In this document: positions 31,216-42,864 of the stretch, in pieces
How positions within the stretch are numbered: the stretch's first letter is position 1
Layout of the letters: every line of letters begins with the position of its first letter
Source of the DNA: Pararge aegeria
Taxonomy: Eukaryota > Arthropoda > Insecta > Lepidoptera > Nymphalidae
Reading direction: 5' to 3'
Length of the DNA: 64,000 nucleotides
Assembly: GCF_905163445.1 (NCBI RefSeq)
Contig: NC_053194.1
Span: forward strand, 14,302,921-14,366,920
Notes under the pieces: model-generated
Databases searched by the model: none
What the model was told of the DNA's origin: nothing
The model's input: the letters and a program-made list of their open reading frames with translations, nothing else
Translations under genes and position numbers: made by a program

Positions 31216-31744
31216 ATCTGCCGTCTCACTGCACTTTATGCTCAGCATAATCTCAACGGACATTGAGCTAGGAACAGAGTACGAAGTATCGGTTAATTTA
31301 TGAACTTGAGAACCTGTTCTTAGTTCTATGTCAGTTTATTAATAAGGTCTAAATTCGCCTTGAAGATCTCAGGCGAGACCTTCTTGCGCTCTGCCAATTA
31401 ACATTTTAATATGCAATTAAAACGGGTATAGGTCTAGACTCTAGGTAGTTTCCGTAGCAGGAAGTTTGCATCAAATAATAATTGCCTTTGCGTTGACAGT
31501 TGACACTGCGGTTTACCGGCGGCTGGCTGTTCTCTCGCCTGGGGAACCGTTGTTCCCTTTGAAAGTTCGTGGATCTTTCTCAATCACAGAATTAAGAACA
31601 TACAGAAACCTACACGGTATTTAAATTACATTAAAAATCATTTTTTTTAAATGATTTATCTTATTGTATTTAATTGCCAATAACTTACTGTTAATAAATA
31701 AGTAAGATTATAATTTTGTAAGAACTTGAAGCTCCGTTTCACTA

Positions 31745-31925
31745 GATGGCACTAGTTAAGAAACCCTCGTAGCCTTAGCTTTAAGTTGACGAATTTATTT
31801 ATCGCCATCAACTCACTCCTATGTCATATTTTACAAGTAATGTACGCATCAAAAGTGCCACCATCTATGTGCCTTTTTGAATAAAGAAATATTTGAGTTT
31901 GACTTTGACTTTGACTTTGAAATGT
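31745..31925 (+). mobile_element. CR1-like LINE family A-related 3' UTR
   Basis: CCCTCGTAGCCTTAGCTTTA, ACGCATCAAAAGTGCCACC and a tail of three GACTTT units. The tail resembles that of 54548-55330. Confidence 0.65.
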
Positions 31926-32225
31926 TAATAATTCCATGTAAAGATTTTGCTGTCTGACTGCCAGCTAAATCTGGGATAAATACTTTGTTAATTTAACTAT
32001 ATTTTGATATAATTTGTAATTTGTTCAATTTTACAATAAGAAAATTTCTAAACGATTGTTACCACCTGAACAAGAACGACCAATAGAATTCGATCACGTT
32101 GTCGCTAGTTTTGCGCAGAAGACGGGGTGCGCAGTGGCGGACTCGGACAAGATAACATTATTATTAAAAAAAATGGACGATTGAAAATGGTGATAGACGT
32201 AATAAAATCCCTATCCCTATTCCTA

Positions 32226-32698
32226 TCCCTACTAATATTATAAATATGAATGCATGTTTGTTACGCTTTCACGCTAAAACTACTCAACCGATCATCATGA
32301 AACTTTGGAAACATATTCTTGGAGGTAATAAAAGTAATATAGGGTATTTTTTGTCCCGAAATTAAGCTCAGTTCCTTTGGGAGAGGTGATGAAAAAGTTT
32401 GACGATTTTACACAAGGACCTATATATAAAAATTATAGAAATGTTCTTCGTTAACCTTTAGCATATAAATCAACTAACAATGCGATTTCGATTCGTTCTA
32501 TAACGATTACAATTCTTTTTAAGTGATATGAGGAGCTGAGACTGGTCAGACAGTTCTTTTCAGATATTGTTTATGCGAATAGATTTTTTTTTTTAATACG
32601 AATACACAACTTAAAAATTTCAGTACAACTACACCTACAATTAATGTCCATGTGTCTCAAAAAACAAAAACGCAGACGAAGTCGCGGACAACAGCCAG
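32226..32698 (+). mobile_element. Helitron, non-autonomous, diverged
   Basis: Starts TCCCTACTAATATTATAAAT and ends GAAGTCGCGGACAACAGCCAG; the final CCAG is a one-base change from CTAG. It contains ACTCAACCGATCATCATGAAACTTTGG like the copy at 48632. No Rep/helicase coding. Confidence 0.7.
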
Positions 32699-32699
32699 T

Positions 32700-33075
32700 A
32701 ATTATAATTCTAAGAAACAAATAATTTGTATTTTGGTTTACAATTTATGATTAATAATAATTTATTTTCATCTAATCTTGTTTGCTTTGAACTAAATTTT
32801 AATTTCAACGAACAGTGTAACCGGCAGAACCGGTGACCCAAGTTAGGTCAGCGGTTCAGCATCTTTTTTTAACGACGGCGAGACACCTCCAATATATATA
32901 TTTGCATATATTATACTTAGTTATATATTTAATTTATATATTTGTGTAATGGTTCAATCTTATTTATTGCACCACCTACCTCTTTTCTATTTTCTGTTGC
33001 CTGGAAGAAATCGCTTATTTCACTGTAGCTACTTTTTTTCTATGGTGTTCAATAAAAGTGTGTTCATTCACACAG
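32700..33075. other. No recognisable feature
   Basis: AT-rich, unassigned. CGGCAGAACCGGTGACCC at 32821 is a short GC patch. Confidence 0.25.
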
Positions 33076-33077
33076 TC

Positions 33078-33245
33078 ATTCATTCATACATCATCACTTC
33101 AACCAGTTGACGTCCACTGCTGGACATAGTGCTTTGTAGGGAGTCCAAAAATCCACAGTCCTGGACAGCTTGTTTCCAGCGGATCCCAGCGACTGGCTTG
33201 ATGTTGTCTACCTCGTTGAAGGTCGACCATCGCTGCGTTTGCCGA
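33078..33245 (-). mobile_element. RTE-like LINE 3' end
   Basis: ACTTCAACCAGTTGACGTCC, CTGCTGGACATAGTGCTTTG and CAGCGGATCCCAGCGACTGG match 26677-26790 in the same orientation. Shorter than the other copies. Confidence 0.6.
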
Positions 33246-33515
33246 GCGAGTAAATGTAGTTAAATGAGCTCCTTTGGCAAGACTGTAACCGGATGTTCAA
33301 TTTAATGCCTATTTGTGTGTAGCCAACTCTAGTCTGATAAAGGTATTATAACAGAGTAAACCTGTGTGTGTAAAAACCGTGTATTACACGATCATCAGAT
33401 CGTCGGGTCACATCTATTAACCCTGAATGACGTTTATAAGCGATAAATTTTATTAAATTAAATGTTACGCTAATGGTTTGAACGTGTGAGCAGTAGATAG
33501 GTAGTTTGTATAAAA

Positions 33516-33552
33516 AACACACACACACGCACACACGCACTCACACACACAC
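33516..33552. repeat. (CA)n microsatellite
   Basis: Interrupted CA repeat with occasional G and T, about 37 bases. Confidence 0.85.
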
Positions 33553-33919
33553 AGTTTCCCCGACCGATTTCAGCCCCGGTGATCAATCTCCAGAGAATAT
33601 CTATCATGCGCAAACACATGCACACTCTCACCGTCAATTTCCAAACTTCGGCCTGATATCAAAAAATTCTTGATACAAAATGTATATAATGATGACCCGG
33701 GAATCGAGAATCGTATGATCTGCAGTCGGACACGGTCACCACTTAACCAACAAGACAGCTGTATTTTGTAATAAAAAGCAATAAATGTGTGGTCACGGTA
33801 GTTCAGAATACAGCGGTCACCATCGCGATGTCGCGGATTTCGTACGAGGTGACCAAGGTTACATAACGGTGAATGAGCAGCAGCGCCCTATTTGCTACCA
33901 CTACCAACTACTGTCTACC

Positions 33920-34045
33920 ATCCCGTCTACCAAGCGTGGTCATTGTAGGAAATTCTACCATTGAAGGCTTCAGTCCTGCAGTGGACTATTATGAATGAAT
34001 GAATGCATATACTTTTATTAGATTGAATGAATGAATGAATATGCT
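33920..34045 (+). mobile_element. LINE 3' end with (GAAT)n tail
   Basis: GGCTTCAGTCCTGCAGTGGA, CTATTATGAATGAATGAATG: a retroposon 3' end with tetranucleotide tail. A second GAATGAATGAATG run lies at 34024, so the tail itself was duplicated or hit again. Confidence 0.5.
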
Positions 34046-34049
34046 TTTA

Positions 34050-35135
34050 TTAAAAGAAAAGTACGAGTGATTTCTTCAAAGAAACCAATGGCGAACGAAA
34101 ATAACTCAGAAAATAGGTAGGTGGTTCATATATACATAAACCCATGCAAAAGATTTCGTTACTTAAATAAATATATAGTATAGACATTGCTTAAAATAGA
34201 TATTGCTTAAAATAAAATGTGTCAGTCTAGGATTTTCAAAAATAAACGATGGCCTAGACCTGTCCTTTGAGTGCGATAATATCATTTATTGACAATACTA
34301 ATTAGATACTTACTCCTAAGCAATTGTGGTTAATGTTATCGTGTTATATGTATAACAAAGTTGTGGAAACTTCATTGGTCTATGTGATACAAAAATACGG
34401 CATTACTTTTATGTATAGTTATACTGTTTGTTTCCCTTGAAAAGCTAATAAATAAATAAATAAATAAATACGCCGACTACTCATCATATTATTTCATTCC
34501 ATTACCAACCAACTTCCTGGCAAGGGTCTCCTCTAAAAATTAAATGGTTTTAGGCTTTCGTCCAGTGCGGTTTGGTAGATTTTATGAAGAACTTAGACTT
34601 AGACGAGTTGCCTCACGTAAAAACTTTATAATATCACTTTTATCAGCGTTTATTAAAATATATAGTAAGTCGTAAGTTTAACCTGTCACTATTTTCTGTT
34701 CCTGACTTTAGCCGTCCCGTAGAGCAAATTACAGCGGAGTATATTTTTAAATAAGTGGCATAGAATTAAGATCAGGGGGATAGAATTAAGCCTTCCAAAA
34801 TTACAGAAACACATAAACTACTACAAAAATATTAGTTATCAGAAGTTTTAAGCAGACAAAGTTGCGGGGAACTAGTAGTACGTATAATATGAGAAAAAAT
34901 ACTTTGTTATTTTTTACTTGAATATAACATATGAAAAAGGTGCCCCCAAAAGCCCGAGGCACCATTTTGTAAAGTACAAAGACGATATAGAAAATGAATT
35001 CAGAGGGACTATACGCAATATTGTAGTCCTTTTGAAAATATATTCACACTCCCACCTCTTCTTACGATCGAGTTGAATATAATCTAAAACCAATTGGTTC
35101 TTCCATAGTGTATGAATTTTTTCTAGATTCATCGG
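34050..35135. other. No recognisable gene
   Basis: (AAAT)n at 34447-34470 is followed at 34495-34600 by a badly decayed family 2 SINE (GGCAAGGGTCTCCTC, GTGCGGTTTGGTAG). The rest is unassigned. Confidence 0.3.
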
Positions 35136-35139
35136 TACA

Positions 35140-35745
35140 GCGGTGATTAGAGCCTAGTAGTTATAGTTCGGCATCCTTATCGAAAGGACTGAGTTCGATC
35201 TAACTTTTCGGAGTGTAGGCGTTTTTAATTCCAGGAATTTAAAATATTACTTTCTTTGTCGGTGAGGGAAAACATTGTGAGGAAACCTGCTGTCGACTTA
35301 GGGTTGCCAGACGGTAAGAAATTGGCGGGATTCTCCCGAATTTTTGTATGTCCTCCCGACTCCCGACAAAGCAAATAATCTCCCGAAAAACAAGTTCGAT
35401 AATTTTAAGTTCACATTTTCGTCAAATAAAACTTGCAAACAACACACGAGAACACACAACACACAAGAACAAAAACAATAAACATGCTCATTCAGTTCTT
35501 AGGTATCTTATGTGTCACAAATACCTTCTATGTTTTTTTACAGTGCTATGCAAAAATATTATTTACTTAATATATTATGTATAATTAATATTATTAACTT
35601 ATTTTTTTTAATTCTCCCGACCAAAGACCCGACCTAAAATCCCGAAAAATCGGTTATTGATCCCGATAACATGAAGATTCGATCTGGCAACCCTGTGTCG
35701 ACTACGGTCTTACCAGTCTAATTCTTATGATGATGACCTGTAGCA
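35140..35745 (+). mobile_element. tRNA-derived SINE (family 2), split by an hAT MITE
   Basis: Head GCGGTGATTAGAGCCTAGTAG at 35140, body AATATTACTTTCTTTGTCGGTGAGGG..., break at 35299, then the 3' end from 35696 (GTCTTACCAGTCTAATTC) with an ATG-type tail (ATGATGATG). Quite diverged, so it is the older of the two elements. Confidence 0.6.
35299..35695. mobile_element. hAT-type MITE with 8-bp target duplication
   Basis: A 397-bp element starting TAGGGTTGCCAGA and ending TCTGGCAACCCTG, flanked on both sides by TGTCGACT (35291-35298, 35696-35703). Inside the termini are CCCGA-rich subterminal repeats (TCCCGAA, TCCCGAC, TCCCGAAAAA), possible transposase-binding sites. No transposase frame. The left end has T where the right end's complement has C. 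Confidence 0.8.
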
Positions 35746-35749
35746 TTAA

Positions 35750-36530
35750 ATTAGTTAATTATTTAGGAATCATTTAATAAATATATAAGTACAGGGTAAA
35801 CGAGGATAGGAGAAAACATCTGCATTGTTGTTCTAAAGTTTACAGGAGACTTTTATTCCCGTCAGTCTTTTTAAAATACAGCAGCATTGTGACTATATGT
35901 TAACAAGGACGGGACGTTAAATACGTTGAACTCAACAATACATATGAATTATTATCTTCTAAAAGCACATTTTGCTGCAAAATGGCTAGAATGGTTACAG
36001 CACGCGAATATTATTCACTGTGCTTATTGTTTGGTCCGGTAAGCTGTCTGTGTATATGTGAATAAAATATCCATTATGTTCAGTACATCGTTCTGAGTCT
36101 TACTGTATATAATCGAGATCAGTCTTCCTTTATTATTCCGGCTTAAGATGGCATAAATATGTAGAAGATACGAGTACAATGCTGACTTTTAGTGCAAGAG
36201 TCGGGAAGAGAAAGGCTTGTGGTTTAGGAGAAGCTATAAATTTATTGAAGGAATACACCAAAAAAAATTACGCTATGGGGAAATATAGCTTGAAAACTCT
36301 TTGTTTGATTGACTAACTACATTAGAGCAGTAGAAGTTTTAAGTTGCAGTGCGTGATTTTGATAGGACAACAACTTAGTTTAGCTGTGGTATTATTCTTA
36401 CATCCAAACGGAACGGACGGAACTGGCTTTAATTTTTAATTAACAACAATTAGGAAAATGTCATTCACTCCAATTGAAAATATAAGCATTAAAAGTAAAC
36501 ACTGTTCATAAAGTTATCAGTATTAATAAG
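35750..36530. other. No recognisable feature
   Basis: Non-coding, unassigned AT-rich DNA. Confidence 0.3.
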
Positions 36531-36531
36531 T

Positions 36532-36660
36532 TATGAAAATTAAGCTTAATTTGCTATACTGATATACTCCGCGAAAAGAAGGTTTTCGCGGAGTATATCA
36601 TGGAATATATCCTGGATTTCCGCAAAGTAAGTAGTAAAGTAAGCCTGCTTCTATCCAATA
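36532..36660. repeat. CGCGGAGTATA foldback family, hairpin copy
   Basis: Has the palindrome AAATTAAGCTTAATTT, then perfect 15-bp arms TATACTCCGCGAAAA (36563-36577) and their complement (36583-36597) around a 5-base loop, then CCGCAAAGTAAG and CTGCTTCTATCCAATA. A short internal duplication GTAAGTAGTAAAGTAAG disturbs the usual GCAAAGTAACGCC end. Confidence 0.75.
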
Positions 36661-36664
36661 GAAT

Positions 36665-37215
36665 AAATAAGATTGCTGAATTAGCAAAATTGACAGGGAT
36701 TATTCAAAAGTAGTTCGCCCGTGTTATCATTTCATACAGAACGGTCATGTGTAGGACTAGTGTTCATATCCTCATTGGTCCCTGAGAGGAGTTTACAAAA
36801 TCCGACTATAAACTCATTGCGATGAACGTTTGGTGTAAACAATGATTATTATTGTTAATTTCCACATAAAGTTGAAATGAAAAATAATTTTTCAGCCAAG
36901 AACTAATAAAATACAGTCTCAAAAGAGCTAGAAATCATAGCCATAAACCCAGTAAAAAAAATATAAACTTTTTTGTTCTTGGCTCTTTAACTATTAAGCC
37001 AGCGATATTGTGGGTCAAGTGTGCTCTCTATATTGAAACAAAACAATCAAAAGCTTACGGGTCGCCACCCGCCGAAGCCAGAGTGGTCTTATGACAATCT
37101 TCAATGGAAATTTGAAATAAAATTTGATGCCGAAAATGAAAAATGCAATGAGAAACCTTAACCAAAAAATACGAAAAAAATATAAACTCAATCATATTTT
37201 TTTTCCTTCGCTTTA
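36665..37215. other. No recognisable gene
   Basis: Unassigned. AACCAAAAAATACGAAAAAAATATAAAC (37160) partly repeats TAAAAAAAATATAAAC at 36953. Confidence 0.25.
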
Positions 37216-37222
37216 TAGTGAA

Positions 37223-37581
37223 CTAGCGTACCCAGCGCGCTTCGCCGGTCTAGATTTTGCTTTATTTTATTTAAACAATAAACTTACATCATTAAATTTT
37301 AATTTAAATCTCATAATATATTAAATCATTTATTTCTCTCCGTATTCATTCTCTTCTATTCTCTTCTCGAGCGGGTACAATAGAACATCATCATAGTAAA
37401 TAAAAGCTGTATTTGACAGTTTGACAGTTCAAAAATAGGAGTGCTCCGAACTTCACTAAACTTTACAGGATTACTCGCCAGATCAATCCATAGATTCTCT
37501 GAAACTTTCATTGAAATCGGTCCAGCCGTTTCGGAGCCTATACGGAACATACCCACACACTTTCTCTTTTATATATATAGA
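37223..37581 (-). mobile_element. Helitron (Lep1-like), non-autonomous, complete
   Basis: On the minus strand it starts TCTATATATATAAAAGAGAA and ends GCTGGGTACGCTAG, with CGGCGAAGCGCGCTGGG able to form the 3' hairpin. Neighbouring bases are A before the 5' TC and T after CTAG, exactly as Helitrons insert. The 5' end recalls the Lep1 Helitron group described from Lepidoptera. 359 bp, no coding. Confidence 0.75.
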
Positions 37582-37639
37582 TAGAAGAAGAAGATAGATA
37601 GATAGTGCTTTTCTTTCATTTAAACGGAACAGAATAGTA

Positions 37640-37815
37640 ATTAAGGTGCCGTGTGGTGGCTGCCGATCAGATTACGTTGTCACCAACCCTCGTCTTCCGC
37701 GGGTGTTCTACGAGGACCTAGGGAAACTAACGGAGAACAGGCATTAGCGAACTCCGTGAAACTGCTACCATCTCCCAACCAACCCCCCAGTTGGGACGGG
37801 CCTTAAATCTAGCAG
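37640..37815. mobile_element. GC-rich LINE-like fragment
   Basis: GGTGCCGTGTGGTGGCTGCC, CGTCTTCCGCGGGTGTTC, CAACCCCCCAGTTGGGACGG. The opening GGTGCCGTGTGG is common at lepidopteran LINE 3' UTRs. No intact frame. Confidence 0.4.
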
Positions 37816-37880
37816 TGCGTTTAGTCCCTACGAGAAATACAATGCTGCATAATTATTTTAGTTATCGTAGTTTCATAATT

Positions 37881-38155
37881 GACGGCCGATTGGCGCAGTG
37901 GGCAGCGACCCTACTTTCTGAGTCCAAGGCCGTGAGTTCGATTCCCACAACTGGACAATATTTGTGTGATGAACATGAATGTTTTTTAGTGTCTGGGTGT
38001 TTATCTATATATTATAAGTATTTATGTACATTATTCATAAAAAATATTCATCAGTTATCTTAGTACCCATAACACAAGCTACGCTTACTTTGGGACTAGA
38101 TGGCGATGTGTGTATTGTCGTAGTATATTTATTTATTATTTATTTATTTATAATT
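37881..38155 (+). mobile_element. Metulj-like SINE (family 1), complete
   Basis: GACGGCCGATTGGCGCAGTG head, B-box AGTTCGATTCCC, body and GTATATTTATTTATTATTTA tail. One of the cleanest copies in the window. Confidence 0.87.
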
Positions 38156-38159
38156 TATA

Positions 38160-38685
38160 TTATGGTAGTTTTTCATCGGCATGGGTGGTTATGGAATTTC
38201 ACCACTGATTTAAAAAAAATGTGAATGCTATGCCTTAACGGGAAAGTTATAAAATTTATATAAAGCTGCCTGGCCCTATTGATACCACGACGGTAGACCA
38301 CAACGGTATTTTTTGGATTAAAAAATCTAACTTCGTCCCGCCCGCCTCTTTTCGTCTTCTATGCCGTTTTCTAAGAGCTTGAGTTAAAACAGTTACAAAT
38401 TGTTTATTGTTTATTGTTTATTAACTGGTTCATGTACAATTAAGAGATATGACGCCCCGCCGGGGCATTGCATTAAAATTTGTCGAAATTATTTTTATAA
38501 CTTTACTCAATTTAAATTATTATATCCCAATAAATTTTTTATTATTGCAATTGATTTAACTATTAAAATACGTCAAATTATAATTAAAAAAACAAAATAT
38601 TAGAATTTGTCAACTTAAAACCTAAGAAAAATTTCGATTTACAATAATTATAGAATTAGGATTTAATGCCACACTATCACACACA
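38160..38685. other. No recognisable gene
   Basis: (TTGTTTATTG)n-like run at 38398-38425; otherwise unassigned. Confidence 0.25.
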
Positions 38686-38689
38686 CAGA

Positions 38690-38765
38690 TTGGTGGACCA
38701 CGGTCAAACCAAAGGAATCCGTGTCCTGTAGTGGGTCGGTTATGGATTAACATTGATGATGAACC
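38690..38765 (+). mobile_element. SINE family 2, 3' end
   Basis: GATTGGTGGACCACG, CCGTGTCCTGTAGTGGGTCGG and ATTGATGATGAACC match the 3' end at 58045-58124. Confidence 0.5.
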
Positions 38766-38799
38766 TTTAAAAGACCGCCAACATGGAATCCCTATCCCT

Positions 38800-39090
38800 A
38801 TCCCTAACCCTACTAATATTATAAATGTCAATGTAAGTTTGTTTCTTACGCTTTCTCGCAAAAACTTCTAAACCGATGCTCTTGAAACTTTGTACACATA
38901 TTTTTGGAAGTGTTAGAAGTAATATAGGATACAATTTTATCCCGACATTAAGCTCGGTTCCTTTATGAGAGGGGTTGAAAGTGTTTGACGATTTTACACC
39001 ATAACTCCGACAAATTATAACCGATTTAAACAATTATTTTTGTACTAAATGATGACAGCAGCAAACCCGCCATTTAAGGCTTACTGCGAT
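38800..39090 (+). mobile_element. Helitron 5' half
   Basis: TACTAATATTATAAATGTCA, CTAAACCGATGCTCTTGAAAC, TTAAGCTCGGTTCCTTTATG align with the first half of 48632-49093. The 3' end with CTAG is missing. Confidence 0.65.
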
Positions 39091-39099
39091 ACTGAATAT

Positions 39100-39385
39100 T
39101 TTAATTTTTTTTAGAACTACGTAAGTTATAAATCCTTCTGCTCTGTGACAAGTAATGTCTTTGCTCAAAAGGATTGAGGATGACGATGAATGGAAAATTA
39201 AGTAAAACAACACTGATATTCAATCGTTTTGTTATCATTTTATGGTTACTATATATTATTATGACTAGAACAAAGAGTGAACATGTAATAGCTTATAATA
39301 TAACCCACACACATACACACAGACATGTAGTCGCCTCGTGCCAGACTTAGGTATTACATGTTTCTCCTGTCTCTATAGGGTTACC
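39100..39385. other. No recognisable feature
   Basis: Unassigned. Confidence 0.25.
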
Positions 39386-39389
39386 TCAA

Positions 39390-39730
39390 ATAAATAATAA
39401 ATAAATAAATATTCTACGACCATACACACATCAATCATATAACTATTTCCCAATTAATTATCATGCAAGCATATAACTATTTAACTTATATCACCGTATA
39501 CACTCATACAGGAGAGGAGTTAATTATTAACAAATTATTTTAAATTTAACTCTTGTATTAAAACATAAAACACATCGCTATCTAGTCCATCTTGAATATT
39601 ATTATGAATAATATACATTAAAACAGATAATCACCCAGACACTGAAAAACATTTATGTTTATCACACAAACTTTTTCCAATTTTGACTCAAAGAAAGCAG
39701 GGTCGCTGCCCACTGTGCCAGACGGCCGTC
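39390..39730 (-). mobile_element. Metulj-like SINE (family 1) with a 137-bp insertion
   Basis: Tail AATAAATAAATAAATATTCTACG at the left, head CTGTGCCAGACGGCCGTC at the right. ACACATC at 39426-39432 recurs at 39570-39576 and brackets unrelated sequence 39433-39569. Without it and one repeat the SINE reads through normally (ACACATCGCTATCTAG). The B-box region has a deletion. Confidence 0.75.
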
Positions 39731-39739
39731 AAACGGGTA

Positions 39740-40025
39740 TGGATAGGTTATGCTATTTGTTACCATGATTCATGTCCAATACCTCTGACCTGAATCTAGT
39801 ATATTGCAAATCAGAAACGTATATTGCAGTTAATAATTATGCAAATATTTATCATAATAATGTTATTATCGTTTATCGATAACAGTGGCAACCCTAAATT
39901 TCATATCATCGGTAACCACTGTGATAAGTTTATTCTTTGGATGGAAAAATACATTATGTAGGAAAATTTTCAACTTACCTACCTACCTATTGTTTTTTTT
40001 GGGGTCTTACATGAAGATAACTGTA
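39740..40025. other. No recognisable gene
   Basis: Contains ACAGTGGCAACCCTAAATT at 39883 and four tandem ACCT units (39977-39990). No gene. Confidence 0.25.
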
Positions 40026-40029
40026 ACAG

Positions 40030-40290
40030 TTTGGTTCACACTTCAGCCGGAGAGAACGAGTTTGATCTCCTGAATGACCTTACTTCGGAGTAATGAGTTT
40101 TCCATGAGTGTTTCAAATTTAGGAAATGAATAATTATCAATTGCTTAAACGGCGAAAGAAAATATCGTGGGCTAACCTGCATGCCTTCAAAAAATATTTC
40201 AATATTTGTAAAAAAGTTCTTCTCGAAGTTGTGTGTAGTCTACCTATCCGCACTTGGCCAGCGTGGTTGGCTACGGCCTGTAGCGGTCTC
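40030..40290 (+). mobile_element. SINE family 2, diverged
   Basis: GAGAACGAGTTTGATCTCC head remnant, AATTATCAATTGCTTAAACGG, and 3' part CCTATCCGCACTTGGCCAGCGTGG. Plus orientation. Confidence 0.5.
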
Positions 40291-40294
40291 CACA

Positions 40295-40730
40295 TTACAG
40301 AACTAGATGGCGCCACAAAAATCCTGCATCGCGCTAGCGAATTGTTCATAAAGAATGCCTATATATACAAACGCATGCCTATCACAATATCACTGAGATA
40401 TTTAAATACAAAATAATACAGATAGGCTTAATATGAAATAAGTAGCTACCCTCTTCTTAGCTTGTTAAGTTAGTAAGATAAACTCCCAGTTTTTCAAACG
40501 CTGAACATAAGCCAATACTTAATCGACCCATTAATCGGTTATCGTTTCTCACCTAGCTTCCTAAAAGGAGGTTCTATGTTGTATGTTCTGTAGAAAATTA
40601 ATAGGCTGAGGTTGATTAGTATCATAAAGTGTTTCGTGCTAACCCCTGTTAAAAACTTGCCGCTTTTCAGCTTTAGAACCTACATCAATTTTTAAATATT
40701 TTGTTTAAGTGTTTTAGGAAATATCATTTT
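40295..40730. other. No recognisable feature
   Basis: Unassigned. Confidence 0.25.
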
Positions 40731-40732
40731 CA

Positions 40733-40885
40733 TTTTCAAATTCAAATTCAAATTTTCTTTATTCATGTGGGCCTATCACAGGCACTGATGAAGCGTCCAT
40801 AACTATTTGTTTACATAATTTTAAGGGGATGGTGATAACTTCGTTCGCCAACTTAATACGAGGGTTCCAAATTGCATTTATGTTG
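40733..40885 (-). mobile_element. CR1-like LINE family A, 3' UTR
   Basis: In reverse: a tail of three AAATTC units, TTTATTCATGTGGGCCTATC, GATGAAGCGTCCATAAC, GTGATAACTTCGTTCGCC, all matching the end of 22395-22895. Confidence 0.75.
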
Positions 40886-40989
40886 TATTGTACAGAAGTT
40901 GTATTTATTTTACAATTCATATAAAAATTTGGGAACCGGCAGAATTTGAACCTGCGCCGCTCGCTATCGCAGAAATTATAAAATATCAA

Positions 40990-41600
40990 TGTGTCGTCTC
41001 TTGTTTCAAAAGTGCCTCATTGTAATATGAACCTTTGAAAAGTAGACTGAGACTGAAATGTAACCTACTAGATGGTGCTAAAGCCACTATGAGACTGATG
41101 AAACGTTATTAAAATTTCGGCATCTGTGGTATGAGAACCGTACTCGTAGTTTAGTAGACCGTTGGTTCAATCAGCCTTTAAGAAACTGGCGGTGAGACTT
41201 TGCGCCCCCACTTCTTATTTTGCATAATATACAAATTTATGTTTTGCAAATGGAAAATTTAAGAGGGAGCGCGCAATTTCATTTCAAACACACTTTTCAA
41301 CTTTATAATTAAACTAAAGAGTTAATTAAAATTTAAAAGTCAAATCTTTTAAAGCCTACCGTAAATTGTAATCAAGTATGCAATAGTAGTTTTCCTATAT
41401 TCTTAAGTAGTGTGTTACGAAAATTCACGTCATAATTTTTTACATTTAATGTCGTAGTATTGTTTATGATGATGACATTTTCAAAATCTACTTCAATGTT
41501 TGAATGAAAATAGAAAATAAATTAGTGCCTTCCTAATTTTTTTTTTAAATATATTCAATGTACAGAATTTTACCCGTTACAGTTTTATTATAAGTATAGA
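40990..41600. other. No recognisable gene
   Basis: Unassigned AT-rich sequence. Confidence 0.25.
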
Positions 41601-41785
41601 AGATTGATTAGGCGGGTAAAGGTTGTTGAACAACTTTGGCCAAGGGCAGATAGGTAGATATACTCCACATGCTTTGGAGAACTCTCAGGCGTAAAGGTTT
41701 AAGGGCGATATTTTAAAACGCACATAACAACAACGAAACATTAAAGAGACCGTGTGATGTCGAAGGGATAGGAGTCTGAAGTCTT
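41600..41785 (-). mobile_element. SINE family 2, diverged
   Basis: GGAGAACTCTCAGGCGTAAAGG, TTTTAAAACGCACATAAC and GATGTCGAAGGGATAGGAGT in the usual reverse order. It stops abruptly where the foldback repeat begins. Confidence 0.45.
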
Positions 41786-41946
41786 ACATTGCCGAAGATC
41801 TGTTTGATGTGGAGTATAAAGATTGAAGAAATTATAAATTGCACCATACAGATTCTCCTGCTTTTCGCGGAGTATAACATAATACGTTTACGCTATTCAT
41901 GATATATCATGGATTTTCGCAAAGTAACGCCTGCTTCTATCCAATA
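41786..41946. repeat. CGCGGAGTATA foldback family, long copy
   Basis: ACATTGCCGAAGATCTGTTTG, GAAATTATAAATTGCACCAT, ACAGATTCTCCTGCTTTTCG, CGGAGTATAACAT, CGCAAAGTAACGCCTGCTTC and TATCCAATAT, in the same order as 50400-50576. Confidence 0.75.
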
Positions 41947-41949
41947 TGC

Positions 41950-42860
41950 TACGAGGTAGATAGATCTAAAATATATTTCTGCGTAATTACTTCTGTTGTC
42001 TGTCCACGTAGGTCTGTACAAAGTTCAACCGTCTAATATTTCCTGTTTCTAGGTAGCTACTTAGAACAATAAAACACTGTACTAGTCATCGTACCTAATG
42101 CAGTTAATTAGCATGGTGGACTTCGGCCCTACACGTATTAGATACATCTTTTGTTTAAATACACGTTTAAAATGTAAATATTATAGCATACAATTTGCAT
42201 GAATTTATGTAACTACCTACAAGTTTCTGCATGCGATTTCGACCTAATGGAAACAGTTTTTTTACATATTAACTTCCCAAATGTTGTTGTTGTTTCCAGA
42301 CAAATGTATGTAGTTTTGTAAATACCCAATTAGTTTTATTGGTAATAATATAATAATAATAAAGCTTTATTTACATTCCTTACGTAATTAAGTATCTTAC
42401 TGGCTAAATATAATAGAGTTAAATATAATTTTTCTTAATCCTAATTTCTTATTTTCTATTTATAATGTTTTCTTAAAGAAGTAATATATTGTGCTTATAC
42501 TATCTAATTTATAACATTTACTAGTTTAAAGTCCGTTAGTTGCCGCAGGTTTTATCTAAATGGTTTTGTTCGCGACTTGTAAATATTACAGAATAGGTAT
42601 CTATAATATTATGTTTATAGTATTAATTAATAAATATTATATTATCTAATTACGTAATAAGATTATAATATCAAATATATTGCGTGCGGTTACAAACCAT
42701 AACAAGGAGATAAGCCATATAGTAGTACCGATACGAAACTTTTAACTAGATTACACTATCATGGTAATAAACGCAAAATAGACAAAACTGTCCCGTACTC
42801 GTATACTACTATAAAAATTCAAATAACAAACCTCTACATATAATGTATTTAGAAGCTAAG
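41950..42860. other. No recognisable gene
   Basis: Very AT-rich with an (AAT)n run at 42347-42362. No feature identified. Confidence 0.3.
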
Positions 42861-42864
42861 AAAA

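Noticed and set aside
35299..35695. Reading the CCCGA-rich element as a CpG-rich promoter
   Set aside because: Its ends, 8-bp duplication and position inside a SINE show it is a transposon.
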